From Streptomyces caniscabiei (lineage in GTDB: Bacteria > Actinomycetota > Actinomycetes > Streptomycetales > Streptomycetaceae), in contig NZ_JABXWI010000005.1 in NCBI RefSeq assembly GCF_014930365.1, positions 491,291 through 555,290 on the forward strand: a stretch of 64,000 bases of DNA, in the 5' to 3' direction. The notes beneath the pieces were generated by a model that had not been told where the DNA came from, made no database searches, and saw nothing but the letters and a program-made list of their open reading frames with translations. The translations under genes and the position numbers were made by a program. The stretch's first letter is position 1. Each line of letters begins with the position of its first letter. This document shows positions 17,310 through 25,705 of this stretch, one piece after another.

Positions 17310-17430
17310 GGGGGACTCCCGCGAGGAGGCATGCCAAAAGAGGGCATGCGGAGGAAGGGAAAGCAGAGACAGGGGTGCGCGGAGGCGGGGCTCGGCGGCC
17401 CTATCGCATTCGCTTGCTCACGGAAGACTC

Positions 17431-17551
17431 CCTCGAAGCCGCGCTTGCCGTAGACCTCGCTGCCTACGGCCCGGTCTTCACCCGGGGCACCCCGCCACGG
17501 AAGGAGGGTTGCCGGACAGCCAGCCGGGGCTATGGGCTGTCACTCATGACC
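17431..17551 (-). ncRNA. SAM-IV riboswitch
   Basis: The minus strand carries the conserved blocks of the actinobacterial SAM-IV aptamer in order: GGTCATGAGTG, AGCCCCGGCT, CCGGCAACCCTCC, GGGGTGCCCCGGGTGAAGAC, a CGTAG/CTACG hairpin, then CGGCAAGCGCGG. GGTC and GACC close the outer stem and the tail supplies the pseudoknot-forming segment. SAM-IV elements usually repress sulfur and methionine genes when S-adenosylmethionine is abundant. The aptamer lies about 120 bases before the ATG of the SufS-like gene on the same strand. The match is to the family consensus as remembered, not from a covariance search. Confidence 0.9.
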
Positions 17552-17650
17552 TGAACCAGAACGTACGTGAAGTGATCGCCACGCCGCAACTTGTGTCCGG
17601 ATTGCGGGATGGGTCGCGTGATGGGTCGGGGGTGCGGGATTCGTCAGCGG

Positions 17651-17700
17651 GTGCCGGTCCGGTGGGGCTTCTCGCGCAGTTCCCCGCGCCCCTGAAAGAC
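17651..17700 (+). repeat. Intergenic repeat copy (left arm of inverted pair)
   Basis: It reads GTGCCGGTCCGGTGGGGCTT, CTCGCGCAGTTCCCCGCGCC and CCTGAAA. It faces an inverted copy at 17751-17827, and the spacer contains further small GC hairpins. Confidence 0.85.
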
Positions 17701-17750
17701 CAGGCCCCTGCGGGCCTGAAACGCGAGGGGGCCGCGGGATGAAAAGCACG

Positions 17751-17827
17751 GGGCGCAGCCCCGGCTTTTCAGGGGCGCGGGGAACTGCGCGACCAGCCCC
17801 CACCGGAGCCGCACCCGACAACGCACC
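17751..17827 (-). repeat. Intergenic repeat copy (right arm of inverted pair)
   Basis: It contains GGCTTTTCAGGGGCGCGGGG, AACTGCGCGACCAGCCCCCA and the ACCCGACAACGCACCC end. It stops 17 bases before the trpD stop codon, so on the minus strand it is the first thing transcribed after trpD and could act as its terminator. Confidence 0.85.
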
Positions 17828-17844
17828 CGCGCCCACCCGACGAA

Positions 17845-18909
17845 CTACCGGTTCGTCGCGGCGACCCACCGCTCGAGAACCCCCCGCGCCGCCCCGGAGT
17901 CGATCGACTCGGCGGCGCGCTCCATCCCGCCCCGCAACTGCTCCGCCAGCGACGCGGACGTCGGCTCCAACGCCACCAACGCAGCCGCCGAGTTGAGCAG
18001 CACCGCGTCCCGCACGGGACCGGTCTCCCCGCCCAGCAACCGTCGCGCGACATCCGCGTTGAAGGACGCGTCGGCCCCCCGCAGCGCCTCCACCGGCACC
18101 ATCTCCAACCCCACGTCACGCGGGTCGAAGCTCTCCTCGGTCACCTTGCCGTCCCGTACGACCCACACGCGCGAGGTCGCCGTGGTGGTCAGCTCGTCCA
18201 GCCCGTCGTCGCCGCGGAAGACCAGCGAGGAGTTGCCGCGCTCGGCGAAGACGCCGGCCATGATCGGTGCCATACGGGGGTCCGCGACGCCGACCGCCTG
18301 GGCCCGTACCTTCGCGGGGTTGGCCAGCGGCCCGAGCGCGTTGAATACGGTCCTGATGCCCAACTGCCCGCGCGCGGCGGCCACATGACGCAGCGCCGGA
18401 TGGAACTTCACCGCGAAGCAGAAGGTGATCCCGGCCTCCTCGGCGACCTCGGCGACCCGCTGCGGGGTCAGCTCCAGATTGACGCCGAGCTTCTCCAGCA
18501 CATCGGACGCCCCGGACGCCGACGACGCGGCCCGGTTGCCGTGCTTGACGACCTTCGCGCCCGTACCGGCGACGACGATCGACGACATCGTGGAGATGTT
18601 GACCGTCTTGGCGCCGTCCCCGCCCGTACCGACGATGTCGACGGTCCTCCCGGACACCTCGATCACCTTGGCGTGCTCGTACAGCGCCTCGACGAGACCG
18701 GTGATCTCCTCGACGGTCTCCCCCTTGGCCCGCAGGGCCACCACGAATCCGGCGATCTGCGCGTCGGTCGCCTCCCCGCGCATGATCTGGTCCATCGCCC
18801 AGAAGGTGGCACCGGAGTCCTGGTCCTGCCCGGAGAGCAGCGCGTTCAGCACGGCGGGCCAGGAACGGCCCGCCGCGGTGTCGCCTCCAGCGGGGGTCAC
18901 AGCGCTCAT
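17845..18909 (-). CDS. trpD: Anthranilate phosphoribosyltransferase
   Basis: This 354-residue enzyme transfers the phosphoribosyl group of PRPP to anthranilate, the second step of tryptophan synthesis. The PRPP-binding GTGGDGAKTVNIST motif lies near residue 92 and the KHGNRAASSASGASDVLE segment near 118, both hallmarks of TrpD. The N-terminal helical domain with QIMRGEATDAQIAGF is typical. Length is normal. It is alone, not in a trp operon, and lies downstream of the qcr operon terminator with its own leader, so its expression is probably independent of the respiratory genes. Confidence 0.97.
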   Translation of the reverse strand: MSAVTPAGGDTAAGRSWPAVLNALLSGQDQDSGATFWAMDQIMRGEATDAQIAGFVVALRAKGETVEEITGLVEALYEHAKVIEVSGRTVDIVGTGGDGAKTVNISTMSSIVVAGTGAKVVKHGNRAASSASGASDVLEKLGVNLELTPQRVAEVAEEAGITFCFAVKFHPALRHVAAARGQLGIRTVFNALGPLANPAKVRAQAVGVADPRMAPIMAGVFAERGNSSLVFRGDDGLDELTTTATSRVWVVRDGKVTEESFDPRDVGLEMVPVEALRGADASFNADVARRLLGGETGPVRDAVLLNSAAALVALEPTSASLAEQLRGGMERAAESIDSGAARGVLERWVAATNR

Positions 18910-18998
18910 AGCCGCTCCTGGGTGTCCTGGCGCGCGAGATACCGCGCGATCCGCGAGATCAAACGATGTTCTCCCACCCTATCCAGGTCGGGGCACGG

Positions 18999-19037
18999 CG
19001 AAGGGCCCCCGTCCGAAGATCGGACGGAGGCCCTTCG
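18999..19037 (-). terminator. Hairpin terminator after qcrB
   Basis: Inverted arms CGAAGGGCCCCCGTCCGA and TCGGACGGAGGCCCTTCG, with one imperfect pair, flank a 3-base loop, 25 bases after the qcrB stop codon. It likely ends the ctaE-qcrCAB transcript before trpD. Confidence 0.88.
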
Positions 19038-19062
19038 ACCGTGGTGTGGCGAAGCGAAGCGA

Positions 19063-20703
19063 TCAGTGGTGGCCGTGGCCGCTCGTGATCTCCTTGTACT
19101 CCTCGACGGTGGGCTTGGCGATCTGGCTGTCCTCGCCGTAGTAGCCCTTGCTCAGCTTGACGCGGGCCTTCTCCAGACGCGAGACCTTGCGGGCGACACC
19201 GTTCTCGTCGACCGCGGGGCCGATCTCGGCCGGCTCGTACTGCTCGTGCGCCGTGAGCGTGTGCAGCTGCTCCTGGCTGAGCGGCTCGTGGACCTCGATG
19301 AACTCACCGTGCGGCAGGCGCTTGATGATGCCGGTCTCGCGACCGTGCAGGATCTTGTCCTTGTCCCGGCGCTGGAGGCCGAGGCAGATGCGCTTGGTGA
19401 CGACGAACGCGATGACCGGGGCCACGAAGAACGCGATCCGGACGAACCAGGTGATCGAGTTGATCGACAGGTGGAAGTGGGTCGCCCAGAGGTCGTTTCC
19501 ACCACCGATCAGCAGGACCATGTACCAGGTGATCCACGCGACACCGAATGCCGTACGGGTCGGGGCGTTGCGCGGGCGGTCCAGGATGTGGTGCTCGCGC
19601 TTGTCGCCGGTGACCCAGGACTCGATGAACGGATAGACCGCGATCGCGACCAGGACCAGCGGGAAGATCACCAGCGGGATGAAGACGCCCAGGACGAGCG
19701 TGTGACCCCAGAAGTTGATCTCCCAGCCCGGCATGACACGGATCAGACCCTCGGAGAAGCCCATGTACCAGTCGGGCTGGGCTCCGGTGGAGACCTGGTC
19801 GGGCCGGTAGGGGCCCATGGTCCAGATCGGGTTGATCGTGGCGATCGCCGAGATGACCGCGATGACGCCGAAGACCAGGAAGAAGAAGCCGCCGGCCTTC
19901 GCCATGTACACAGGGAGCAGCGGCATGCCGACGACGTTGTTGTTCGTCTTGCCGGGGCCCGCGTACTGCGTGTGCTTGTGGTAGAAGACCAGGATCAGGT
20001 GGGCCACCACGAGGCCGAGCATGATGCCCGGCAGCAGCAGGATGTGGACCGAGTAGAACCGGGCCACGAAGTCGCCGCCCGGGAACTCCCCGCCGAAGAG
20101 GAAGAACGACAGGTACGTGCCGACGATCGGCACGGACAGGACCGCGCCCTCCATGAAGCGGACACCGGTGCCGGAGAGCAGGTCGTCCGGGAGCGAGTAA
20201 CCGGTGAAGCCGGTGAACATGCCGAGGACGAACAGCAGGAAGCCGAACAGCCAGTTGACCTCACGCGGCTTGCGGAACGCGCCCGTGAAGAACACGCGCA
20301 TCATGTGCACGAACATGCCGGCGAGGAAGACCAACGCGGCCCAGTGGTGGATCTGCCGGATCAGCAGACCACCGCGCACCTCGAAGGAGATGTGCATGGT
20401 CGAGTTGAACGCCTCGGACATCAGCTGGCCCTGCAGCGGGACGTAGCTGCCGTGGTACTCCACCTCGTTCATCGACGGGTGGAAGAACAGCGTCAGGTAC
20501 ACACCCGTGAGGATGATGATGATGAAGCTGTACAGGCAGATCTCGCCCAACATGAACGACCAGTGGTCGGGGAAGATCTTGCGCATGTTGGCCTTGGCCA
20601 GGGAGTAGATCCCGAGCCGGCCGTCGGCCCAGTCGGCGACGCGCTCGCCGGCCGGTGCCTTCTCGCGCTTGTCGCGCGAACCGGTGGTGGTCGTAGTGCT
20701 CAT
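19063..20703 (-). CDS. qcrB: Cytochrome bc1 complex cytochrome b subunit
   Basis: This 546-residue membrane protein is the di-haem cytochrome b of the actinobacterial bc1 complex. It oxidises menaquinol and passes electrons to the Rieske centre and haem c. There are eight or more hydrophobic spans, the haem-ligand His pairs lie in spans 2 and 4 (HISFEVRGG and RFYSVHILLLPG regions), and a PDW-containing Qo segment (GAQPDWYMGFSEG) is present. The long cytoplasmic C-terminal extension after the last span is usual in actinobacteria. The start ATG overlaps the qcrA stop (ATGA), so translation is coupled. Confidence 0.97.
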   Translation of the reverse strand: MSTTTTTGSRDKREKAPAGERVADWADGRLGIYSLAKANMRKIFPDHWSFMLGEICLYSFIIIILTGVYLTLFFHPSMNEVEYHGSYVPLQGQLMSEAFNSTMHISFEVRGGLLIRQIHHWAALVFLAGMFVHMMRVFFTGAFRKPREVNWLFGFLLFVLGMFTGFTGYSLPDDLLSGTGVRFMEGAVLSVPIVGTYLSFFLFGGEFPGGDFVARFYSVHILLLPGIMLGLVVAHLILVFYHKHTQYAGPGKTNNNVVGMPLLPVYMAKAGGFFFLVFGVIAVISAIATINPIWTMGPYRPDQVSTGAQPDWYMGFSEGLIRVMPGWEINFWGHTLVLGVFIPLVIFPLVLVAIAVYPFIESWVTGDKREHHILDRPRNAPTRTAFGVAWITWYMVLLIGGGNDLWATHFHLSINSITWFVRIAFFVAPVIAFVVTKRICLGLQRRDKDKILHGRETGIIKRLPHGEFIEVHEPLSQEQLHTLTAHEQYEPAEIGPAVDENGVARKVSRLEKARVKLSKGYYGEDSQIAKPTVEEYKEITSGHGHH

Positions 20704-21755
20704 CCGCGCTCCCAGAAGGCAGGACCGACGGGCTCTTCGAAGTCGCTGACCGCTTCGAGGTAGCCGTCTTCACCGACGGTGATCCTCAGCTGCGGAAGGG
20801 CGTGACCCGCGGGGCCGAAGATGACCCGGCCGCCGTCGGCGAGGTCGAAGGTGGACTGGTGGCAGGGGCAGAGCACGTGGTGCGTCTGCTGCTCGTACAG
20901 GGAGATCGGGCAACCGACGTGGGTGCAGATCTTCGAGAACGCCACGATGCCCTCGTGGGACCACTCCAGCTCGCGCTTGTCCTTGATGTCGTCCGGCTGG
21001 ATCCGGACGATCATCAGGGCGTCCTTGGCGATGTTCTTCTGGAAGTCGTGGTCGTGCTCGCTCAGGCCGTCCGGCATGGCGAAGGTCAGCGACCCCACCG
21101 CGACGTCCGACGGGCGCAGCGGCTCGTTGGTGTTCATGTTGACGAGCTTCTTGCCCTTGGCCCAGGTGGTGTGCCGCAGCTTGGTGCCGGGCGCGGGGCC
21201 GAGGCCGCCGAGCAGGAACACACCGGAGAGCGGGAACAGGGTCAGCGCGCCGAACATCGTGTTGCGGATCAGCTTGCGGCGACCGAGCGCGGACTCCTTG
21301 GCACCCTGCTTGAAGTCGGCCAGGACCTTGGCCTTGACCTCGGGCGCGGCCTCGATCGGGTGACGCTCGTCGGCGATCTCCTCGTCCGACATCAGCGTGC
21401 GGGCCCAGTGGACCGCGCCGGCGCCGATGCAGAACAGCGACAGGCCCAGCGTCATGCCCAGCGCGAAGTTCAGCGCGCTGATGTGACCGATCGGCCAGAC
21501 GTAGATCGACTTGTCGACGTCGATCACCAGGTACGAGGCGATGAAGGCGACGGTGGCCAGCATCGACACCGTGAACAGCAGGGCGACCGTGCGCTCGGAC
21601 CGCTTGGCGGCCCGCTCGTCGATGTCCTGGACCCGGTGCTGGTGGGGCGGCAGGCCGGGGTCCGCGAAGGGGTTCTCCTCGTCCGCGACCTTCACCGCGC
21701 CGTGCGCGTCCTGCTCGGTGGGCAGGTTCTCTTCTGGAATCTCTTGGCTACTCAT
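20700..21755 (-). CDS. qcrA: Cytochrome bc1 complex Rieske iron-sulfur subunit
   Basis: This 351-residue subunit carries the 2Fe-2S Rieske centre. The cluster motifs CTHVGCPISL and CPCHQSTFD lie near residues 275 and 296 in the C-terminal domain. Three hydrophobic spans precede it, which is the actinobacterial arrangement, and the N-terminus is acidic and cytoplasmic. It shuttles electrons from menaquinol at QcrB to the di-haem cytochrome QcrC. The gene overlaps both neighbours by four bases (ATGA junctions). Confidence 0.97.
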   Translation of the reverse strand: MSSQEIPEENLPTEQDAHGAVKVADEENPFADPGLPPHQHRVQDIDERAAKRSERTVALLFTVSMLATVAFIASYLVIDVDKSIYVWPIGHISALNFALGMTLGLSLFCIGAGAVHWARTLMSDEEIADERHPIEAAPEVKAKVLADFKQGAKESALGRRKLIRNTMFGALTLFPLSGVFLLGGLGPAPGTKLRHTTWAKGKKLVNMNTNEPLRPSDVAVGSLTFAMPDGLSEHDHDFQKNIAKDALMIVRIQPDDIKDKRELEWSHEGIVAFSKICTHVGCPISLYEQQTHHVLCPCHQSTFDLADGGRVIFGPAGHALPQLRITVGEDGYLEAVSDFEEPVGPAFWERG

Positions 21756-22561
21756 GACTTCTTGGCCTTTGCGGTCCGAGCGGCGACCCAGACGGCGACG
21801 GCGATCAGCGCGCCGAGCCCGAACACCCAGCCGAAGAGGCCTTCGCTGACCGGGCCGAGCCCGCCGAGGCTGAGGCCACCGGGCTCAACGGTGTCGTCGC
21901 TGTTGACCGCGTCGAGGTACGCGATGATGTCCTTCTTGTTCTCCTCCGACAGCGTGGTGTCGGGGAAGGACGGCATGTTCTGCGGGCCCGTCTGCATGGC
22001 CTCGTAGATGTGCTTCGGGTCGACACCCTCAAGGGACGGCGCGTACTTGCCCTCGGACAGCGCACCACCCTTGCCGGTGAAGTTGTGGCACTGAGCGCAG
22101 TTGGTCCGGAAGAGTTCGCCGCCCTCGGCGATGTCCGCGCCCTCGGGGTTGTACTCGTTCTCGGTCGGGATCTCCGGGCCGGCGCCCAGGGAGGAGATGT
22201 ACGCCGCGAGCTGGTCGATCTCGGCCTGCGAGTAGACGACCGGCTTCTTCGGGATCTGCGCGCCCGGCTGCTGGGCCGGCATACGGCCGGTGCCGACCTG
22301 GAAGTCGACCGCCGCCGCGCCCACACCCACCAGGCTGGGACCGTCGGAGGTGCCCTGACCGCCGGTGCCGTGGCAACTCGCGCAGCCGACGGCGTAGAGC
22401 TTCTTGCCCTCCTCGATGGTGAGGGTCTGCGCGGTTTCTTCGGCCACCGCCTTGTCCGCGGGCGCGAAGGCGGTGTACAGCCCCGCGCAGGCCGCCAGCG
22501 CGATGGTTAGGACGACGAGCGCCGCCAGCGGATGGCGTCGTCGTGCGGAGAGCTTTTTCAC
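21752..22561 (-). CDS. qcrC: Cytochrome bc1 complex di-haem cytochrome c subunit
   Basis: This 269-residue protein has two CxxCH haem-binding motifs, CASCH at 60-64 and CAQCH at 155-159, each in a cytochrome c domain, between an N-terminal membrane anchor (about 11-32) and a C-terminal span (about 240-260). In actinobacteria this subunit replaces both cytochrome c1 and soluble cytochrome c, handing electrons directly to the aa3 oxidase in a bc1-aa3 supercomplex. It is the first qcr gene, 97 bases after ctaE on the same strand. Confidence 0.97.
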   Translation of the reverse strand: MKKLSARRRHPLAALVVLTIALAACAGLYTAFAPADKAVAEETAQTLTIEEGKKLYAVGCASCHGTGGQGTSDGPSLVGVGAAAVDFQVGTGRMPAQQPGAQIPKKPVVYSQAEIDQLAAYISSLGAGPEIPTENEYNPEGADIAEGGELFRTNCAQCHNFTGKGGALSEGKYAPSLEGVDPKHIYEAMQTGPQNMPSFPDTTLSEENKKDIIAYLDAVNSDDTVEPGGLSLGGLGPVSEGLFGWVFGLGALIAVAVWVAARTAKAKKS

Positions 22562-22658
22562 GGATTACCCCGGTGTCAGGATCTTCTGCGTCGGTGCTTC
22601 TGGAAGGGTCGTTCTCGGGCGAGTCGGGCGCATCGGTCCGCCCGGCTCGGCCGCCGAT

Positions 22659-23279
22659 CTACTTGATCATGTAGATCGTGGCGAAGAGGCCGATCCAGAC
22701 GACATCGACGAAGTGCCAGTAGTAGGACACGACGATGGCCGCGGTCGCCTGCTCGTGGGTGAACCTCTTGGCCGCGTAGGTGCGTCCGAGGACCAGCAGG
22801 AAGGCGATGAGACCGCCCGTCACGTGCAGGCCGTGGAAGCCGGTGGTCAGGTAGAAGACCGAGCCGTAGGGGTCGGACGAGAGCGACAGGCCCTCGTGCT
22901 TGACCAGCTCGGTGTATTCGAAGACCTGACCGCCGATGAAGATCGCACCCATCACGAACGTGACGATGAACCACATCCGGAGCTTCTTCACGTCCCCGCG
23001 CTCGGCGGCGAACACGCCGAGCTGGCAGGTGAGGGAGGAGAGCACCAGGATCGTGGTGTTCGTCGCCGAGAACGGGAAGTTCAGGGTGTCGGCCTTCTCC
23101 GACCAGAACTCCGGACCGGTCACCGATCGCAGGGTGAAGTACATCGCGAAGAGGGCCGCGAAGAACATCAGCTCGGAACTCAACCAGATGATGGTTCCGA
23201 CGCTGGTGAGGTTCGGCCGGTTGACCGACGGGTGCGCGTGCCCGGTTTCTACTGTCGTTGCTGTCGCCACGACCGACAT
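22659..23279 (-). CDS. ctaE: Cytochrome c oxidase subunit III
   Basis: This 206-residue membrane protein has five predicted spans and the subunit III signature TTGFHGLHVTGG near residue 138. It is part of the aa3-type terminal oxidase. Placement directly upstream of qcrCAB is the rule in actinobacteria and reflects the bc1-aa3 supercomplex. The promoter should lie in the 144-base gap shared with the divergent receiver-like gene. Confidence 0.96.
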   Translation of the reverse strand: MSVVATATTVETGHAHPSVNRPNLTSVGTIIWLSSELMFFAALFAMYFTLRSVTGPEFWSEKADTLNFPFSATNTTILVLSSLTCQLGVFAAERGDVKKLRMWFIVTFVMGAIFIGGQVFEYTELVKHEGLSLSSDPYGSVFYLTTGFHGLHVTGGLIAFLLVLGRTYAAKRFTHEQATAAIVVSYYWHFVDVVWIGLFATIYMIK

Positions 23280-23423
23280 TATGTCGGTCGCTTATCCCGC
23301 CCTCACTCCGGGGGGTGCCGTTCGGAGTGTTGCTGCCTTCCGTACCGGTGCTGACGTGGTCTTCGAGGGAGTAGCATCCGCGCATCGGGCCTGTCCTTAA
23401 GACGCTGACGTCACGGAGGAACA

Positions 23424-23825
23424 ATGCAGCCGACCGCCACGGTGCTGGTCTACAGCGACGACTCCAACACCCGGGAGCAGGTGCGGCTCGCGACCGGGCG
23501 CCGCCCCGCTCCGGACGTGCCGACCGTGGAGTTCATCGAGTGCGCGACCCCCGCCGCCGTCGTCAAGGAGCTGGACAAGGGCGGGATCGACGTCTGCGTC
23601 CTCGACGGCGAGGCCGTGCCCATGGGGGGCATGGGGGTGTGCCGGCAGATCAAGGACGAGATCTTCGAGTGCCCGCCCGCGCTGGTGCTGATCGGGCGGC
23701 CGCAGGACGCGTGGCTCGCCACGTGGAGCCGGGCGGACGCGGCGGTGACCCTGCCGGTGGAGCCGGTGGAGTTCGCGGCGGCCCTGGCCGCCCTGCTCCG
23801 CAGCAGGCGGGCGCTGAACGCCTAG
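23424..23825 (+). CDS. Receiver-like (pseudo-REC) protein
   Basis: This 133-residue protein has the length and pattern of a single response-regulator receiver domain. Asp12-Asp13 (YSDDSN) sits where the acidic pocket is expected, and Asp61 (VCVLDGEAVPMGGM) is in the place of the phosphoacceptor, followed by the DxxxPxxxG pattern. The C-terminal conserved Lys-Pro is replaced by LPVEP, so phosphotransfer may be lost. It has no output domain. It lies divergent from ctaE-qcr, and its stop codon overlaps the stop of the convergent L,D-transpeptidase gene. Function unknown. Confidence 0.75.
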   Translation: MQPTATVLVYSDDSNTREQVRLATGRRPAPDVPTVEFIECATPAAVVKELDKGGIDVCVLDGEAVPMGGMGVCRQIKDEIFECPPALVLIGRPQDAWLATWSRADAAVTLPVEPVEFAAALAALLRSRRALNA

Positions 23826-25165
23826 ACGGACTCCGGCCTCAGGCGCGCCTGCACCTGGGGCCCGGGGACCTCCTTGGTGCCGCCCACCAGGGCGCTGCCC
23901 TCGCGCCAGTTCTTCCAGTCGAGGTTCCAGTCGCCGTAGCCGTTGCCGAAGGGGGCCATGGTGTCACCGGCCGAGTTGACGACCTCGACGATGTCGCCCT
24001 CGTTGATGGTGTCGTAGAACCACTGGGCGTTGCCCATGCTCATGCCGGTGCAGCCGTGGCTGACGTTGGCGTAACCCTGGGAGCCGGTGGACCAGGGGGC
24101 GGCGTGGACGTACTCGCCGCTGTTGGTGACCCTGACGGAGTGGTGCACGGTCAGGTCGTAGAAGTCCGACGCGCCTATGCTGGCGCTGGTCATGCGAACG
24201 GTGCCTTCCTTGGCCAGCACCACTTTGACCCCGTTGCGGGTGTCGTAGCCGGGCATGCCGGTGGTCACCGGTATCTGCTTGATGACCTCGTCGTTCTTGT
24301 AGACGGTCATCCGGTGCGCGGCGGCGTCCGTGACGGCGACTATCTTGGCGCCGGTCGTCAGCTCGATGGGCTCGGCCTTCCCGCCCCAGAGCCGGTCGCC
24401 TATCTTGAGGCCCTCCAGGTTGCTGTGCACCCGGATGGTGGCCTCGGCGGGCCAGTACTCCTTGGGCCGGTAGTGCAGCTTCTTGTCGTCCACCCAGTGC
24501 CAGGCGCCCTCCGCGGCGGGGGTGGAGTCCACCTTGAGCGCCCGTTCGACGACGGCGCGAGCGGCCTTGTCCTTGACCGGCCGGCTGAGCTCGGCGGTGA
24601 CGGGCTGGCCGACGCCGTACCTGCCCTCCTTCGGGCCGAAGGTGACGTTCAGCCGCTTCTTCGTGAGGGGGCGGCCGGTGTCGAAGGCGACGGTCTCGCG
24701 GCCGGGGGCGCCGTCCTCGTCCTCGGTGCTCACGTGGACCGTGTAGCGGGCGTTGGCGGCGAGCGGTGAGGTGGAGTGCCAGCGACCCCCGTCGGCGGAG
24801 AGTTCGCCCGCCACATAGCGTCCTGCGGCGTCCACGGCGGTGACGTCGGTGATGCGTCCGTCGTCCTCCGCGGTGACTTCCAGCGGCTTGTCCGGGTCGG
24901 CCTTCTCGCCGTCGCCGGTGGGGGTGTTGAAGGAGACGTGGTCGGCCGCGTCGTAGGGGGTGCCCGAGAGGGGGTGGCCGCCGGACCCGCAGGCGGCGAC
25001 GCCCGCTCCCAGGGAGACCACCAGCAGGGTGCAGCCGACGACTATGCGGTTACGGTGCGGGCGCGCCGGTGTCGAGAGGCTGAGCGCGCGGAGGCCCGAA
25101 GGGTCGAGCACGGTCGGGCTCTCGACACCGGCTTTGGCGCCCTTGCAAAGTTCTGGAGTGCTCAT
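23822..25165 (-). CDS. L,D-transpeptidase lipoprotein (YkuD domain)
   Basis: This 447-residue enzyme crosslinks peptidoglycan 3-3 or attaches proteins to it. The N-terminus has a basic stretch, a hydrophobic segment and the lipobox GVAAC, so it should be a surface lipoprotein. Two Ig-like domains cover about 80-280, and the YkuD catalytic domain covers about 285-420 with the SHGCTGM motif holding the catalytic Cys and the upstream His in EYVHAAPW. This is the actinobacterial Ldt layout. The region before the lipobox (about 58 residues) is long, so a later start is possible. It is downstream of the ctaCDF terminator. Confidence 0.92.
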   Translation of the reverse strand: MSTPELCKGAKAGVESPTVLDPSGLRALSLSTPARPHRNRIVVGCTLLVVSLGAGVAACGSGGHPLSGTPYDAADHVSFNTPTGDGEKADPDKPLEVTAEDDGRITDVTAVDAAGRYVAGELSADGGRWHSTSPLAANARYTVHVSTEDEDGAPGRETVAFDTGRPLTKKRLNVTFGPKEGRYGVGQPVTAELSRPVKDKAARAVVERALKVDSTPAAEGAWHWVDDKKLHYRPKEYWPAEATIRVHSNLEGLKIGDRLWGGKAEPIELTTGAKIVAVTDAAAHRMTVYKNDEVIKQIPVTTGMPGYDTRNGVKVVLAKEGTVRMTSASIGASDFYDLTVHHSVRVTNSGEYVHAAPWSTGSQGYANVSHGCTGMSMGNAQWFYDTINEGDIVEVVNSAGDTMAPFGNGYGDWNLDWKNWREGSALVGGTKEVPGPQVQARLRPESV

Positions 25166-25242
25166 GGGTTCAACGTAGAAACGCCCGCCGGGCGCGGCGC
25201 GCCGGGTGACCCGTGTGGGCTACGTACGCCGCGCCGAAAGGG

Positions 25243-25279
25243 GGAAGCCCGGACCTCCTGTCGGAGTGTCCGGGCTTCC
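25243..25279 (-). terminator. Hairpin terminator after ctaF
   Basis: Arms GGAAGCCCGGAC and GTCCGGGCTTCC surround a 13-base loop that itself contains CTCC/GGAG. It lies 28 bases beyond the ctaF stop codon and separates the oxidase operon from the L,D-transpeptidase gene. Confidence 0.87.
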
Positions 25280-25306
25280 GTGCGCGCGGTGCGTGCTAGG
25301 CGCGTG

Positions 25307-25705
25307 CTACTGGTTCTGGTTCTCGCCGCGGTAGTACTCGAAGACCCAGCCCCACAGGCCGATCATGATGATCGGGGCGGAGAAGTAGAGCAGCCACCAG
25401 CCGAAGACGACGCCCATGAAGGCGAGCGCGCCGCCCACGCCGAGGGCGAGGGGCTGCCAGCTGTGCGGGCTGAAGAAGCCCAGCTCACCGGCGTCGTCCG
25501 CGACGTCGGCCTCCTTGTTGTCCTGCGCGCCCACGTCGACCCGCCGGGCCGTGAAGGCCAGGTAGTAGCCGACCATGATGCACAGGCCGAAGGCCAGGAA
25601 GAGCGCCGTGGTACCGGCGGGCTCCTTCGACCACACGCCGTAGACGATCGCCATGGCCAGCACGAAGACTGCCAGCCAGATGAACATCTTGCCTTGGACC
25701 TTCAC
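25307..25705 (-). CDS. ctaF: Cytochrome c oxidase subunit IV (actinobacterial)
   Basis: This 132-residue protein has four hydrophobic spans and is the small subunit IV that accompanies aa3 oxidase in actinobacteria. It begins with KVQGKMFIWLAVFVLAMA and ends with a short polar tail. The GTG start overlaps the ctaD stop (GTGA). It stabilises the oxidase but carries no cofactor. Confidence 0.95.
   Translation of the reverse strand: MKVQGKMFIWLAVFVLAMAIVYGVWSKEPAGTTALFLAFGLCIMVGYYLAFTARRVDVGAQDNKEADVADDAGELGFFSPHSWQPLALGVGGALAFMGVVFGWWLLYFSAPIIMIGLWGWVFEYYRGENQNQ

Larger units (their letters stand above)
17310..17844. promoter_or_regulatory. Leader of the SufS-like gene and repeat-rich spacer
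   Basis: There is no protein gene here. From right to left on the minus strand the SAM-IV aptamer is followed by a hairpin GCATGCC-CTCTTTT-GGCATGC at 17330-17350 and then CTCC-TCGCG-GGAG at 17314-17326, which would mask the GGGAG ribosome binding site. The part from 17651 to 17827 is two inverted copies of the dispersed repeat. Confidence 0.6.
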
